Assembly (NCBI GenBank): GCA_035455185.1
Contig: DATIFQ010000412.1
Span: 1-64,000, forward strand
DNA from: JAEHDI01 sp035455185
GTDB lineage: Bacteria; Acidobacteriota; Terriglobia; Bryobacterales; Bryobacteraceae
Length of the DNA stretch: 64,000 bases
Reading direction: 5' to 3'
Shown here: positions 8,677 to 17,111 of the stretch, piece after piece
Layout of the letters: each line of letters starts with the position of its first letter
Numbering within the stretch: the first letter of the stretch is position 1
Notes under the pieces: generated by a model
The model's input: only the letters and a program-made list of their open reading frames with translations
Databases searched by the model: none
Told to the model about the DNA's origin: nothing
Translations under genes and position numbers: made by a program

Positions 8677-10773
8677 CTACACGAGGTCGAGCAGGAAGGC
8701 GTAAATGAACGCAATTTCCTTGTAGCGCTTGTCGCGGCCGGAGGCACCGCCGTGGCCGGCCTCCATTTCAGTCTTCAGGAGGAGCCGGTTCTTATCCGTC
8801 TTCATGGCCCGGAGTTTGGCCACCCACTTGGCTGGCTCCCAGTACTGCACCTGCGAATCGTGCAGGCCGGTGGTCACGAGCAGGTTAGGGTAGTGTTTCG
8901 CGGCCACGTTGTCGTAGGGCGAGTACGAGAGCATGTAGTCGTAGTACGGCTTCTCGTTTGGGTTGCCCCACTCGTCGTATTCGGCAGTGGTAAGCGGGAT
9001 GCTGTCGTCGAGCATGGTAGTCACGACGTCGACAAAGGGGACCTGAGCGACGACGCCCTTGAACAGATCCGGACGCATATTGAAGATCGCCCCCATCAGC
9101 AGGCCGCCGGCGCTGCCTCCCTCGGCGAACAGGCGCTCCGGACTGGTGTACTTCTCTTTGACGAGGTAGTCCGCGCAGTCGATGAAGTCGGTGAAGGTGT
9201 TCTTTTTCTTGAGCAGCTTGCCGTCTTCGTACCAGCTTCGCCCCATCTCCTGGCCGCCGCGGACGTGCGCGATGGCATAAGCGAAGCCCCGGTCCAGCAG
9301 GCTGATGCGCATCGCGCTGAAGTTGGGGTCCGTGCTGATGCCGTAAGAGCCGTACCCGTACAACAGCAGCGGAGCCTTGCCGTCTTTCCGGAAGCCCTTG
9401 CGGTAGACGAGAGAGATGGGTACTTGCGTGCCGTCGCGGGCGGTGGCGAAGAGACGCTCAGACTGGTAGTTGGTGGGATCGAAGCCACCGAGAACCTCGT
9501 CGCGCTTCACGAGCTTCTTCTCGCGCGTAACCATGTTGTAGTCGTAGACCGAGTTCGGCGTGGTCAGTGAACTGTAGTCGTAACGCACGAGGGGCGTGTC
9601 AAGCTCATAGTTCTGACTCGTGGCGGCGACGTAGACTGGCTCGCCGAAGTCGATGTAGTGCTCGCCCTGCCCCGACCACGGCATCACGCGGAGTTGGATG
9701 AGACCCGCCTTACGCTCACTCACGACGAGGTGGTCCTTGAAAATCTCCATATCCTCGAAGAAAACGTCGGCGCGGTGCGGTAGGACTTCCTTCCAGTTCG
9801 CCACGGCTGTCCGAGCGACTGGGGTCTTCATAAGCCGGAAGTTCTTCGCCTGAAGGTTGGTGCGAATGTAGAACTGATCACCGAAGTGATCGATCTGGTA
9901 CTCGTGATCCCGCTGGCGAGGGAGGAAGACGCGGAACTCACCCGCAGGCTTTGCGGCGTCGAGGAAACGGTACTCTGCACTGAGGGTCTGGCGGGAGGCG
10001 ATGAGGATGTACTTCTTCGACTTCGTTTTCAGGACGTAGGTGCTGAAGGTTTCGTCTTTCTCCTCGAAGACCAGCGTGTCGCCGGCGGGATCGGCCCCGA
10101 GTACGTGCCGGAAGATTTGGTAGGAACGTAGGGTTTCCGGGTGCTGACGCGAGTAGAACAGCGTCTTGTTGTCTTCAGCCCAGACGACGTTGCCGGTGAT
10201 GTTGCGAATCACATCTCTGTACTCCTCGCCGGTCTCGAGGTTGCGAAATCGGACATCGAAAAACCGCCGGCCGACAAGATCGACCGCGTAGGCCATGATC
10301 GCTCCACTGGTCGTGACGGCGGGCGGCGGGACCGAGCAGAAGCCGTGGCCGGCGGCGATCTGATTGACGTCGATCAGCACCTGCTCAGGAGCGTCGGGCG
10401 AACCCTTCCTGCGGCAGTAGATGGGGTAGTCCCTGCCCTGCTCGACGCGCGAGTAATAGTAGTAGCCGTCCTTGCGATAGGGAGCCGACTCGTCGGTCTG
10501 CTTGATGCGCGTTTTGAATTCGTCGAACAGCTTCGCCTGGAGGTCGGCCGTATGGGCCATGATCGCTTCGGTGTACTGATTCTCGGCCTTGAGGTAATCG
10601 ATCACCTCGGGCTTGTCACGTTCCTTGAGCCAGAAATAGTTGTCAGTGCGGACATGCCCGTGTTTCTCGAGTTTCGTCGGCATGATCTTTGCTACAGGTG
10701 GTTTCGGCCCCTGCCGGCAACTGGAGCTGGCCAGGAAAACAGTGATCAGCATAGCGGCGTGGAAAGTACGCAT
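8677..10773 (-). CDS. prolyl oligopeptidase family serine peptidase (S9A)
   Basis: An N-terminal beta-propeller domain (about residues 60-400) is followed by an alpha/beta-hydrolase peptidase domain. The catalytic triad is visible: Ser554 in GGSAGG, Asp639 in GLHDSQV and His674 in EAGHGG. The length of ~698 residues is normal for S9A enzymes, which cleave short peptides after proline. The N-terminus MRTFHAAMLITVFLASSSC looks like a signal peptide, perhaps of a lipoprotein with an imperfect lipobox, so it is probably exported. I chose ATG 10773 over ATG 10791 because a TATTAT -10-like box at 10795-10800 would start transcription near or after 10791. Confidence 0.93.
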   Translation of the reverse strand: MRTFHAAMLITVFLASSSCRQGPKPPVAKIMPTKLEKHGHVRTDNYFWLKERDKPEVIDYLKAENQYTEAIMAHTADLQAKLFDEFKTRIKQTDESAPYRKDGYYYYSRVEQGRDYPIYCRRKGSPDAPEQVLIDVNQIAAGHGFCSVPPPAVTTSGAIMAYAVDLVGRRFFDVRFRNLETGEEYRDVIRNITGNVVWAEDNKTLFYSRQHPETLRSYQIFRHVLGADPAGDTLVFEEKDETFSTYVLKTKSKKYILIASRQTLSAEYRFLDAAKPAGEFRVFLPRQRDHEYQIDHFGDQFYIRTNLQAKNFRLMKTPVARTAVANWKEVLPHRADVFFEDMEIFKDHLVVSERKAGLIQLRVMPWSGQGEHYIDFGEPVYVAATSQNYELDTPLVRYDYSSLTTPNSVYDYNMVTREKKLVKRDEVLGGFDPTNYQSERLFATARDGTQVPISLVYRKGFRKDGKAPLLLYGYGSYGISTDPNFSAMRISLLDRGFAYAIAHVRGGQEMGRSWYEDGKLLKKKNTFTDFIDCADYLVKEKYTSPERLFAEGGSAGGLLMGAIFNMRPDLFKGVVAQVPFVDVVTTMLDDSIPLTTAEYDEWGNPNEKPYYDYMLSYSPYDNVAAKHYPNLLVTTGLHDSQVQYWEPAKWVAKLRAMKTDKNRLLLKTEMEAGHGGASGRDKRYKEIAFIYAFLLDLV

Positions 10774-10822
10774 AACAGTTGGGGTAACCATTCGATAATA
10801 CGCCGGAACGGGTGGGCGGTAG

Positions 10823-13213
10823 TCAGGACGCCCTGAACAGCTTGCTGCGGATCAGGGAGAGAAGTTCGATGGCACCGTCGACTTCGACGGTGATGTCGAG
10901 CCAGTAGAGTTTTAGCGGTGACAGCAGTGCGAGGGCGCCTTCACTGATATTCATGGCGTCCTTCTCGGTGGTGAGCAGCGCTTCAATGCCGGCAGTACGG
11001 GCTTGGGTAGTGAGGCGGCGCAAATCGACGGGCTTGTATGTGTGGTGATCGCCGAAAGTCCAGCGGGCGAGCGGTTCAATTTCAAGGGCGGTAAGCGTGC
11101 TCCAGTACGAGGAAGGGTTGGCCAGACCGCAGAAGGCTCCGAGCCTCGTGTGGGGCAGGCCGCGCGGATCGAACTGTCCGACGGTTCCTGCTTCAACCCA
11201 ACTTTTTGGAACAACGCGCGAGAAGAAGACCGGTGCCGCGCGGTTGTATTCTCGCAGCCGGTCGACGATGGCGTCGTAACCGCGGCCCGGCTCGGTACGG
11301 GTCATAACGAAGGCGGCGGCGCGCGACAGGGCGCCCATCGGTTCGCGAAGGCGTCCGAGGGGGAAGAGATGCTGGTTAGGCCCAAAAGGGGCCAGGGCAT
11401 CAATCAACACGATGTCGAGGTCGCGGGCGAGGCGCCAGTGCTGGAAGCCGTCGTCGAGCAGCATCACATCCGGGCGGAAGCGTTCTTCGACGAGGCGGCC
11501 GACAGCCGCGCGACCGGCACCGATGCCAACGGGACCGACGCCGGAGCGGAGAAAGATCTGGGCTTCGTCACCGGTCCGCGCGGGGGAAACCTGGTCGCCG
11601 GGACCGAGGATAGTATGCTTCTCCGGGACGCGGCGGCGGTAGCCCCGGGTAAGAATCGCAGGAGAAAGGCCGGAGTCCTTGAGCCTCTCAGCCAGCCAGA
11701 GCACGAAGGGCGTCTTTCCGCTGCCGCCCATAGTGATGCTGCCCACGCTGATTACTGGCGTCGAGAGCCGGCGGCGGCGGGCCGTATCGATGGCCCTCTT
11801 GGCGAGGCCACCGAGCCACCAGAGGCCGGAGAGCAGCCACAAGATTTGATAGAGGGGGAAGGCTGGGCGGTACACAGGCAGGGCGCGTGATCGCAGTTGC
11901 TCGATCTCCCGCACGGCACGGTCAGTCGCGCCCCGGCGAGCTTCGGCGAGCTTTCGGGCACGCTCGCCGAGGAGGGAGCGGCGGTCGGGGTCGGAGAGCA
12001 GGGTGTCCACCGCCGCGGCGAGTTCCAAGGGGCTGTCGATTCGGACGCAGGCTTCGGCCTCGATGAACTCGGCCGCGATCTCCGGGAAGTTTTCCATGTG
12101 CGGGCCGATCACCACGGGGCGGGCGAAGAAGGCGGGCTCGAGGATATTGTGACCGCCGCGGTGGGGCAGCGTTCCGCCCATGAAGACGACATCGGCGTGG
12201 GCGAAGAGAGCGCTCAATTCGCCGATGGAGTCGAGCAACAGGACGCAGGGAAGCGCGGGGAGAGGCGGCTGATCCGCGAGCGCGGTGCGGCGCACGAAGG
12301 GGACGCCGGCGGCAGTGAGTTTCTCGGCCGCGGAGTCGAAACGCTCGGGCCGTCGGGGCACGTGGATCAGCAGCAGGCGTGGACGGCTGGGCGCCAGCTC
12401 GCAGAAAGCAGCGATGACGGAATCATCTTCATCGGGGTCGCCGGGTTCGGCTGGCGGCATGGTGCTGGCGGCGATCCAAATGGAGCCAGGTTTGAGGCGA
12501 TCGAGGGCCTTCCTGACCTCCGGGGCGGCTCCGCCCGAGGGGGGCTCGAAGTCATACTTCAAATTCCCACCGAGGACAGCCGGCGCGCCAAGCTCGAGGT
12601 AACGGCGGAGGCTGACCTCAGTCTGGACGAGAATGCGGTCGGCCTGCCGGAGAACTGGGCGGAAGAACCAGCGGAGGCGATGGTAGCGCGGCGCGGCGCG
12701 ATCCGAGATGCGCCCGTTGACGACGATCAGTGTGCAGCCGGCGCGTTTCGCCTCGCGGTAGAGATTCGGCCAGATTTCGGTTTCGAGCACGACGACGACA
12801 GCGGGGCGGATGGTGCGCAGAACGCGGCGGACGGCGAAACAGTAGTCGATGGGCGCATAGAAGACTCCGCAGACGACGGAGGCGAGTTTCTCGTCGGCAA
12901 GGGCGCGGCCTGCGAGAGTAGTAGTGGAGACAAACAGCGGCGCCGTGGGGAACGAGCGTCGGAGGCCTTGAAGCAGGCCGGGAGCGGAGAGCACCTCACC
13001 GACCGAGACGGCGTGGATCCAGATGGCTCCCGGAGCCGGGCGTTTGCAGGAGTGCGCAATGAAGCCTAAACGCTCGCCAAAGCGTCGAAAGTAACGGCGG
13101 TCCCGCAGGCCGCGTCCGAGAAAATACAATACGATGAAAGGAAACCCGAGCCACTGCGCGGCGCGGTAGAGAGAGTAAATGAGCTTGTCATCCAAGTGGC
13201 TGATCTTCCTCAT
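10823..13213 (-). CDS. waaA-lpxK: fused Kdo transferase (WaaA/KdtA) and lipid A 4'-kinase (LpxK)
   Basis: One 796-residue frame joins two lipid A enzymes. Residues ~1-435 are WaaA: the RRFGERLG segment with its conserved Glu47, IWIHAVSVGEV, VVLETEIWPN, and a C-terminal GGHNILEPAFF nucleotide-sugar site. Residues ~445-796 are LpxK: Walker A GSITMGGSGKT (Lys500), RGYRRR, LLDDGFQH and LLTTEKDAMN. WaaA adds Kdo to lipid IVA and LpxK phosphorylates the disaccharide, both at the inner membrane. There is no stop or frameshift at the junction. The start is taken at ATG 13213, which overlaps the divergent gene at 13179 by 35 bases. A longer frame reaches 13375 but those residues look unlike WaaA. Confidence 0.93.
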   Translation of the reverse strand: MRKISHLDDKLIYSLYRAAQWLGFPFIVLYFLGRGLRDRRYFRRFGERLGFIAHSCKRPAPGAIWIHAVSVGEVLSAPGLLQGLRRSFPTAPLFVSTTTLAGRALADEKLASVVCGVFYAPIDYCFAVRRVLRTIRPAVVVVLETEIWPNLYREAKRAGCTLIVVNGRISDRAAPRYHRLRWFFRPVLRQADRILVQTEVSLRRYLELGAPAVLGGNLKYDFEPPSGGAAPEVRKALDRLKPGSIWIAASTMPPAEPGDPDEDDSVIAAFCELAPSRPRLLLIHVPRRPERFDSAAEKLTAAGVPFVRRTALADQPPLPALPCVLLLDSIGELSALFAHADVVFMGGTLPHRGGHNILEPAFFARPVVIGPHMENFPEIAAEFIEAEACVRIDSPLELAAAVDTLLSDPDRRSLLGERARKLAEARRGATDRAVREIEQLRSRALPVYRPAFPLYQILWLLSGLWWLGGLAKRAIDTARRRRLSTPVISVGSITMGGSGKTPFVLWLAERLKDSGLSPAILTRGYRRRVPEKHTILGPGDQVSPARTGDEAQIFLRSGVGPVGIGAGRAAVGRLVEERFRPDVMLLDDGFQHWRLARDLDIVLIDALAPFGPNQHLFPLGRLREPMGALSRAAAFVMTRTEPGRGYDAIVDRLREYNRAAPVFFSRVVPKSWVEAGTVGQFDPRGLPHTRLGAFCGLANPSSYWSTLTALEIEPLARWTFGDHHTYKPVDLRRLTTQARTAGIEALLTTEKDAMNISEGALALLSPLKLYWLDITVEVDGAIELLSLIRSKLFRAS

Positions 13214-13775
13214 GAGTATAGTCGCAGCATTCGGGGCGGACAAGGATAAGTTCGATCCGGGGCCGGTGACGTCGCTCGCGGCGAGGCAAACGATCGGGAA
13301 GGTGACGATCGGCGCGCGGGAGTTCGACACTGAAGAACTGGCGCGTACGGCGTTCGGCAAGTTGAATCCAAACAAGTACGGCGTACTACCCGTGCTGGTG
13401 GTGATTCAGAACGACGGCGACAAGACGCTGTCGCTCGACCGGATTCATTTCCAGTACCTTGTGCCTGGGCACGACGAGATCGACGCGACGCCGGCGACCG
13501 ACGTGAAGTACATCGGGGGAGCGTCGAAGCCGAGGACGGGACCGTCGCCGCTGCCAATTCCGCGTGGCAAAAAGAAAAGCCCGCTGACGGCGTGGGAGAT
13601 CGAGGGGCGGGCGCTGGCGGCGCGGATGTTGCCGCCCGGGCAGTCGGCGAGTGGGTTCGTTTACTTCCAGGCGGCGTCGCTCCAGGGGGCGAAGCTGTAC
13701 GTCACGGGCATCCGCGACGCGGGCAGCGGGCAGGAATTGTTCTACTTCGAAATCCCGTTCGACGGCGGGAAGTAG
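13179..13775 (+). CDS. secreted protein of unknown function
   Basis: This 198-residue protein has a clear N-terminal export signal (MSLSSKWLIFLMSIVAAFGA, then DKDKF). The mature part contains VLPVLVVIQNDGDKTLSLD, which reads like an immunoglobulin-like or beta-sandwich segment, then a Pro-rich linker and PPGQSASGFVYFQ, typical of small periplasmic beta proteins. I do not recognise a named family. The start at 13179 overlaps the divergent waaA-lpxK start region. An ATG at 13212 is possible but would remove the charged n-region of the signal. Confidence 0.75.
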   Translation: MSLSSKWLIFLMSIVAAFGADKDKFDPGPVTSLAARQTIGKVTIGAREFDTEELARTAFGKLNPNKYGVLPVLVVIQNDGDKTLSLDRIHFQYLVPGHDEIDATPATDVKYIGGASKPRTGPSPLPIPRGKKKSPLTAWEIEGRALAARMLPPGQSASGFVYFQAASLQGAKLYVTGIRDAGSGQELFYFEIPFDGGK

Positions 13776-13832
13776 CGACAAGTGGCAGGACTCCCCTCCT
13801 GTGCATTGTTCGATCGCAGGTCAGGACATCCG

Positions 13833-14522
13833 CTACTTTTTCTTTGGTACAGCTTTCCTCGGGGCGGCTTTTTTTGCGGCCGGGGGCGGCACGGGGGCGG
13901 CGCCGACGCGCTCGATGACGACGCTGGTGATGCGGACCGGGGTGCGCGGTTTGTCATTGGCACCGCGCGGGACATTGGCGATCTTCGTCACCACATCCTG
14001 GCCCTGAATCACCTGGCCAAAAATCGTGTGGGCGCCGTTCAGGTGTGGCGTGGGGACTTCGGTGATGAAGAACTGGCAACTGCCGGTCTTCGGTCCGGCG
14101 TTGGCCATGGCGAGGCGGCCGGGCTGGTCGAACTTCAACGAAGGGTGGAACTCGTCGGGGATGACGAAGCCGACGTCGCCCGCACCGTCACCCTGCGGAT
14201 CGCCGCCCTGGATCATGAAGCCGGGAATAACGCGGTGGAATGTGAGCCCGTTGTATAGGGGCTTCCGCACCATCTGTCCGGATTTCGGGTCTTTCCAAGC
14301 CTTGCGGCCTTGTGCCAAGGACACGAAGTTCCTGACGGTGATCGGTGATTCCTTCTCGTAGAGCTTCACGGTGATATCGCCCTGCGTGGTCTTAAACGTG
14401 GCGTAGAGGCCGTCTTCGCGCGCGGCCTGCGCCGGTGGCGTGGGCGCCTGGGCCGTCTGAGCGGCAAGGTTCAACGTGAGCAGCAACAACAAGGACAGAG
14501 CAATCCAGCGAGAAGTCTCCAT
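13833..14522 (-). CDS. cyclophilin-type peptidyl-prolyl cis-trans isomerase, exported
   Basis: This 229-residue protein has a signal peptide (METSRWIALSLLLLLTLNLA...AQA) and a compact bacterial cyclophilin domain with FHRVIPGFMIQGGDPQGDG, SCQFFIT and HTIFGQVIQGQDVV. It should accelerate proline isomerisation of exported proteins in the periplasm. After the domain comes an unusual basic Ala/Pro/Lys tail (AAKKAAPRKAVPKKK). It starts nine bases after the mqnE stop and so probably shares the mqnP-mqnE transcript. Confidence 0.94.
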   Translation of the reverse strand: METSRWIALSLLLLLTLNLAAQTAQAPTPPAQAAREDGLYATFKTTQGDITVKLYEKESPITVRNFVSLAQGRKAWKDPKSGQMVRKPLYNGLTFHRVIPGFMIQGGDPQGDGAGDVGFVIPDEFHPSLKFDQPGRLAMANAGPKTGSCQFFITEVPTPHLNGAHTIFGQVIQGQDVVTKIANVPRGANDKPRTPVRITSVVIERVGAAPVPPPAAKKAAPRKAVPKKK

Positions 14523-14530
14523 GTCCGAGG

Positions 14531-14536
14531 ATTATA
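14531..14536 (-). promoter_or_regulatory. possible internal -10 box before the cyclophilin gene
   Basis: GGTATAAT lies eight bases before the cyclophilin ATG, with GTGAGA 18 bases further upstream as a partial -35. However, TAA inside it is the mqnE stop codon preceded by a Val codon, so the match may be coincidence. Confidence 0.3.
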
Positions 14537-15650
14537 CCAACACCGTGAACGTGGTCTCACTCCGGACGACCGGTCGGTAGAGGGTGTCGCGCTCCGCGGG
14601 TTCGCGACCTGCTTCGCGGATGAGGCGCAGCAACTCGCCGCGGCGCAGCGACTGCGTTGTGGTGGCGCCGGCGTCGTGGTAGATCTTTTCCTCGACCACG
14701 GTGCCGTCGACGTCGTCCGAGCCGAAACGCTGGGCGATCTGCGCGATACGCGGCGTCATCATCACCCAGTAAGCCTTGATGTGCGGGATATTGTCGAGCA
14801 TCAGGCGGGAAACGGCGATATTCCGAATGTCGTCGAATCCGGTAGTTTTCGGAATGTGACGCAGCGGCGTGTTGTCAGGGTGGAACGCCAGCGGGATGAA
14901 GGTGACAAAGCCGCCAGTTTCGTCCTGAAGCTCGCGAAGCTTCATGAGGTGATCGACACGGTCCTCTTCGGTCTCGATGTGGCCATACAGCATCGTGCAG
15001 TTGGACTGAAGGCCGATGCGGTGGGCCTGGCGTGCGACGTCGAGCCACTGCGAGCCGTCGATCTTGTGGTCACAGATGATGCGGCGAACACGTTCGGAGA
15101 AGATCTCGGCGCCGCCACCGGGGAGCGAATCGACGCCGGAGTCCTTCAGGCGGCGTAGCGTCTCTCCCGCGGTGATCTTCGTGCGATGCGCGAGGTAGGC
15201 GATCTCCACCATCGTGAGCGCCTTGAGATGCACCTGCGGGAAGCGTTGCTTCAGCCCGCGGAAAGCTTCGCAGTACCAGTCGAGCGTCAGCTCGGGGTGC
15301 AGACCGCCGACAATGTGAAACTCCGTGATCGCTTCACTCCAGCCGCGCCCAGCCGTCTCCCACACCTGTTCGAGCGACATGGTGTACGCCCTCTCGTCCT
15401 TCACTCTCTTTCCGAAGGCACAGAGGCGGCAGCTTGCGACGCAAACGTCGGTGGGATTGATGTGGCGGTTGACGTTGAAGTAGGTGACGTTGCCGTGACG
15501 CCGCTCGCGGACGAGGTTGGCCATGTAACCGAGAGCAAGGAGGTCGGGGCTGCGGTAGAGCGTTACGCCGTCCTCGAAGCTCAGACGCTCGCCGGCCGCG
15601 ACCTTGTCGAGGATAGGGCGGAGGCGCGCGTCATCGATGATCGGCTGCAT
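14532..15650 (-). CDS. mqnE: aminofutalosine synthase (radical SAM, menaquinone synthesis)
   Basis: MqnE joins 3-[(1-carboxyvinyl)oxy]benzoate to SAM-derived adenosine, giving aminofutalosine in the futalosine route to menaquinone. The 372-residue protein has the cluster motif CVASCRLC (Cys70, 74, 77) and the family segments EFHIVGGLHPEL, SLPGGGAEIF and FIPLAFHPDNTPL. MqnC shares this fold, but the CRLCAFGK and LHPEL details fit MqnE better. It starts three bases from the stop of the prenyltransferase gene. MqnA, B, C and D are not in the window. Confidence 0.93.
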   Translation of the reverse strand: MQPIIDDARLRPILDKVAAGERLSFEDGVTLYRSPDLLALGYMANLVRERRHGNVTYFNVNRHINPTDVCVASCRLCAFGKRVKDERAYTMSLEQVWETAGRGWSEAITEFHIVGGLHPELTLDWYCEAFRGLKQRFPQVHLKALTMVEIAYLAHRTKITAGETLRRLKDSGVDSLPGGGAEIFSERVRRIICDHKIDGSQWLDVARQAHRIGLQSNCTMLYGHIETEEDRVDHLMKLRELQDETGGFVTFIPLAFHPDNTPLRHIPKTTGFDDIRNIAVSRLMLDNIPHIKAYWVMMTPRIAQIAQRFGSDDVDGTVVEEKIYHDAGATTTQSLRRGELLRLIREAGREPAERDTLYRPVVRSETTFTVLV

Positions 15651-15653
15651 GGC

Positions 15654-16547
15654 TCAGGTCCCCTGGCGCAAAAGGAAGATATCAGCGGCCCAGAATAAGA
15701 AGAATAACACGCTGACGTAGCCGTTTACGGTGAAGAAGGCCGCGTTGACGCGCGAGAGGTCGCCGGGGCGGACTAGGCTCTGTTCGTAAGCTAGCAACAG
15801 GGCAACGGCGCCGAGCCCGGCGAGACTCAGAGCGCCCAGGCTGAAGGCGTAGACGAGCGCAGCGAGGCAACCGATCATCGCGAGGTGAAAGAGGCGCGAG
15901 ATCCACAGGGCTCCGGCGATGCCGAAGCGGCGCGGGAGACTGAACAGCCCTTCGCGGCCGTCGAACTCGAAGTCCTGACAAGCGTAAATGATGTCGAAAC
16001 CGGCAGTCCAGAGGGTGACAGCAGCGGTGAGCCAGAGAATGCGCGGATCGAGGGAACCGCGGATGGCGATCCAGGCGGCGGCCGGCGCGATGCCGAGCGA
16101 GAAGCCCAGAACGAGGTGCGAGAGCGATGTAAAGCGCTTGGTGAACGAGTAGAAGAACACCACGGCGAGGGCAGCCGGGGCCAGGTAGAAGCAGAGGCTG
16201 TTCAGGGCTCGGGCGGCCACGATGAAGACGGCGGAGGCGGCCGCCGTGAAGCCCCACGCGAAGCGGCGGGAGAGGACGCCAGCCGGCAGGTGACGCGCGG
16301 CAGTCCGGGGATTGCGGGCGTCCATCGGGGCGTCGAGGATGCGGTTGAACGCCATAGCGGCGGAGCGCGCGGCGACCATGGCGACTACGATCCAGAAGAC
16401 CTTCCGGCCGAGATGCGGGGTGGCGAAGCCGTCCTCGCGGACGGCAAGCAGCGCGCCGGTCAACGCAAACGGCAGGGCGAAGACCGAGTGCTCGAAGCGG
16501 ATCATATCGAGCGTGAGCCAGAGACGGTTCCAAAAGCGACGCAACAT
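15654..16547 (-). CDS. mqnP: UbiA-family prenyltransferase, probably the futalosine-route enzyme MqnP
   Basis: This 297-residue polytopic membrane protein has the UbiA prenyl-diphosphate site NRILDAPMDARNPRT near residue 68 and a second Asp motif around DIIYACQDFEFD near residue 183. UbiA enzymes attach a polyprenyl chain to an aromatic acid at the membrane. Adjacency to mqnE, three bases downstream, points to the menaquinone-route member usually called MqnP rather than the ubiquinone enzyme. Confidence 0.88.
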   Translation of the reverse strand: MLRRFWNRLWLTLDMIRFEHSVFALPFALTGALLAVREDGFATPHLGRKVFWIVVAMVAARSAAMAFNRILDAPMDARNPRTAARHLPAGVLSRRFAWGFTAAASAVFIVAARALNSLCFYLAPAALAVVFFYSFTKRFTSLSHLVLGFSLGIAPAAAWIAIRGSLDPRILWLTAAVTLWTAGFDIIYACQDFEFDGREGLFSLPRRFGIAGALWISRLFHLAMIGCLAALVYAFSLGALSLAGLGAVALLLAYEQSLVRPGDLSRVNAAFFTVNGYVSVLFFLFWAADIFLLRQGT

Positions 16548-16579
16548 TGGGGCACGACCCGCGTGGGGCGAGTCTCACT

Positions 16580-16585
16580 ATTCTA
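16580..16585 (-). promoter_or_regulatory. -10 box (TAGAAT) of the mqnP-mqnE-cyclophilin unit
   Basis: GGTAGAAT on the minus strand lies 32 bases before the mqnP ATG in the 94-base gap between divergent genes. It has the same GGTA(T/G)AAT form as boxes at 8596, 26709 and 38901. No good -35 was seen. Confidence 0.4.
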
Positions 16586-16641
16586 CCGGACGCGACATCC
16601 GGTCAGCGCCGCGAGAAAGATTCGATACCATTGAAGACGGA

Positions 16642-17094
16642 ATGCGACGGACGATCAAGACGGCGATCGCGTGTGCCGCGCTGGCACTGGCTGGGTGCGG
16701 GAGCAAGACGGCGCTTGACGAATACTATACGCAGGTGGTGACGCTGCCGAACGGGAAGGAGATACGGGCGGAAGTGATGGCGGACCGGACGGACATGATG
16801 CGAGGCATGATGTTCCGCGACTCGCTGGCGCCGGACCGCGGGATGCTCTTCATTCATGACCGACCCGACCGGCACACGTACTGGATGTACCAGGTGAGGA
16901 TCCCGCTCGACATCGTCTGGCTGGACGGCAACCGTAGGATTGTCGAGATCTCGGCGAATACCCCGCCGTGCAAGTCACAGGCCAGCAAGTGCCCACAATA
17001 CGGGGGCAAGGAGATGTCTCAATACGTGCTTGAACTGGCGGGCGGTGTGGCGGCACAGCACGGGCTCCGGTTAGGAGAGCAGCTAACCTTCTGA
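16642..17094 (+). CDS. DUF192-family lipoprotein
   Basis: ATG 16642 gives a 150-residue protein starting MRRTIKTAIACAALALAGC, a classic lipoprotein signal with lipobox LAGC and Cys19 as the lipidation site. The mature part is a complete DUF192 domain: RGMMFRDSLAPDRGMLFI, then TYWMYQVRIPLDIVWLD and LELAGGVAAQHGLRLGE. The family's role is unknown. Upstream in-frame codons lie inside the divergent mqnP region and are not taken as coding. Confidence 0.9.
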   Translation: MRRTIKTAIACAALALAGCGSKTALDEYYTQVVTLPNGKEIRAEVMADRTDMMRGMMFRDSLAPDRGMLFIHDRPDRHTYWMYQVRIPLDIVWLDGNRRIVEISANTPPCKSQASKCPQYGGKEMSQYVLELAGGVAAQHGLRLGEQLTF

Positions 17095-17111
17095 TATTCT
17101 CGACCAAGGAC

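Noticed and set aside
11003..13069. Two long plus-strand open frames opposite waaA-lpxK
   Set aside because: They are rich in Gly, Arg and Glu with no recognisable family, and lie exactly antisense to a protein with strong WaaA and LpxK motifs. High GC content makes such antisense frames common.
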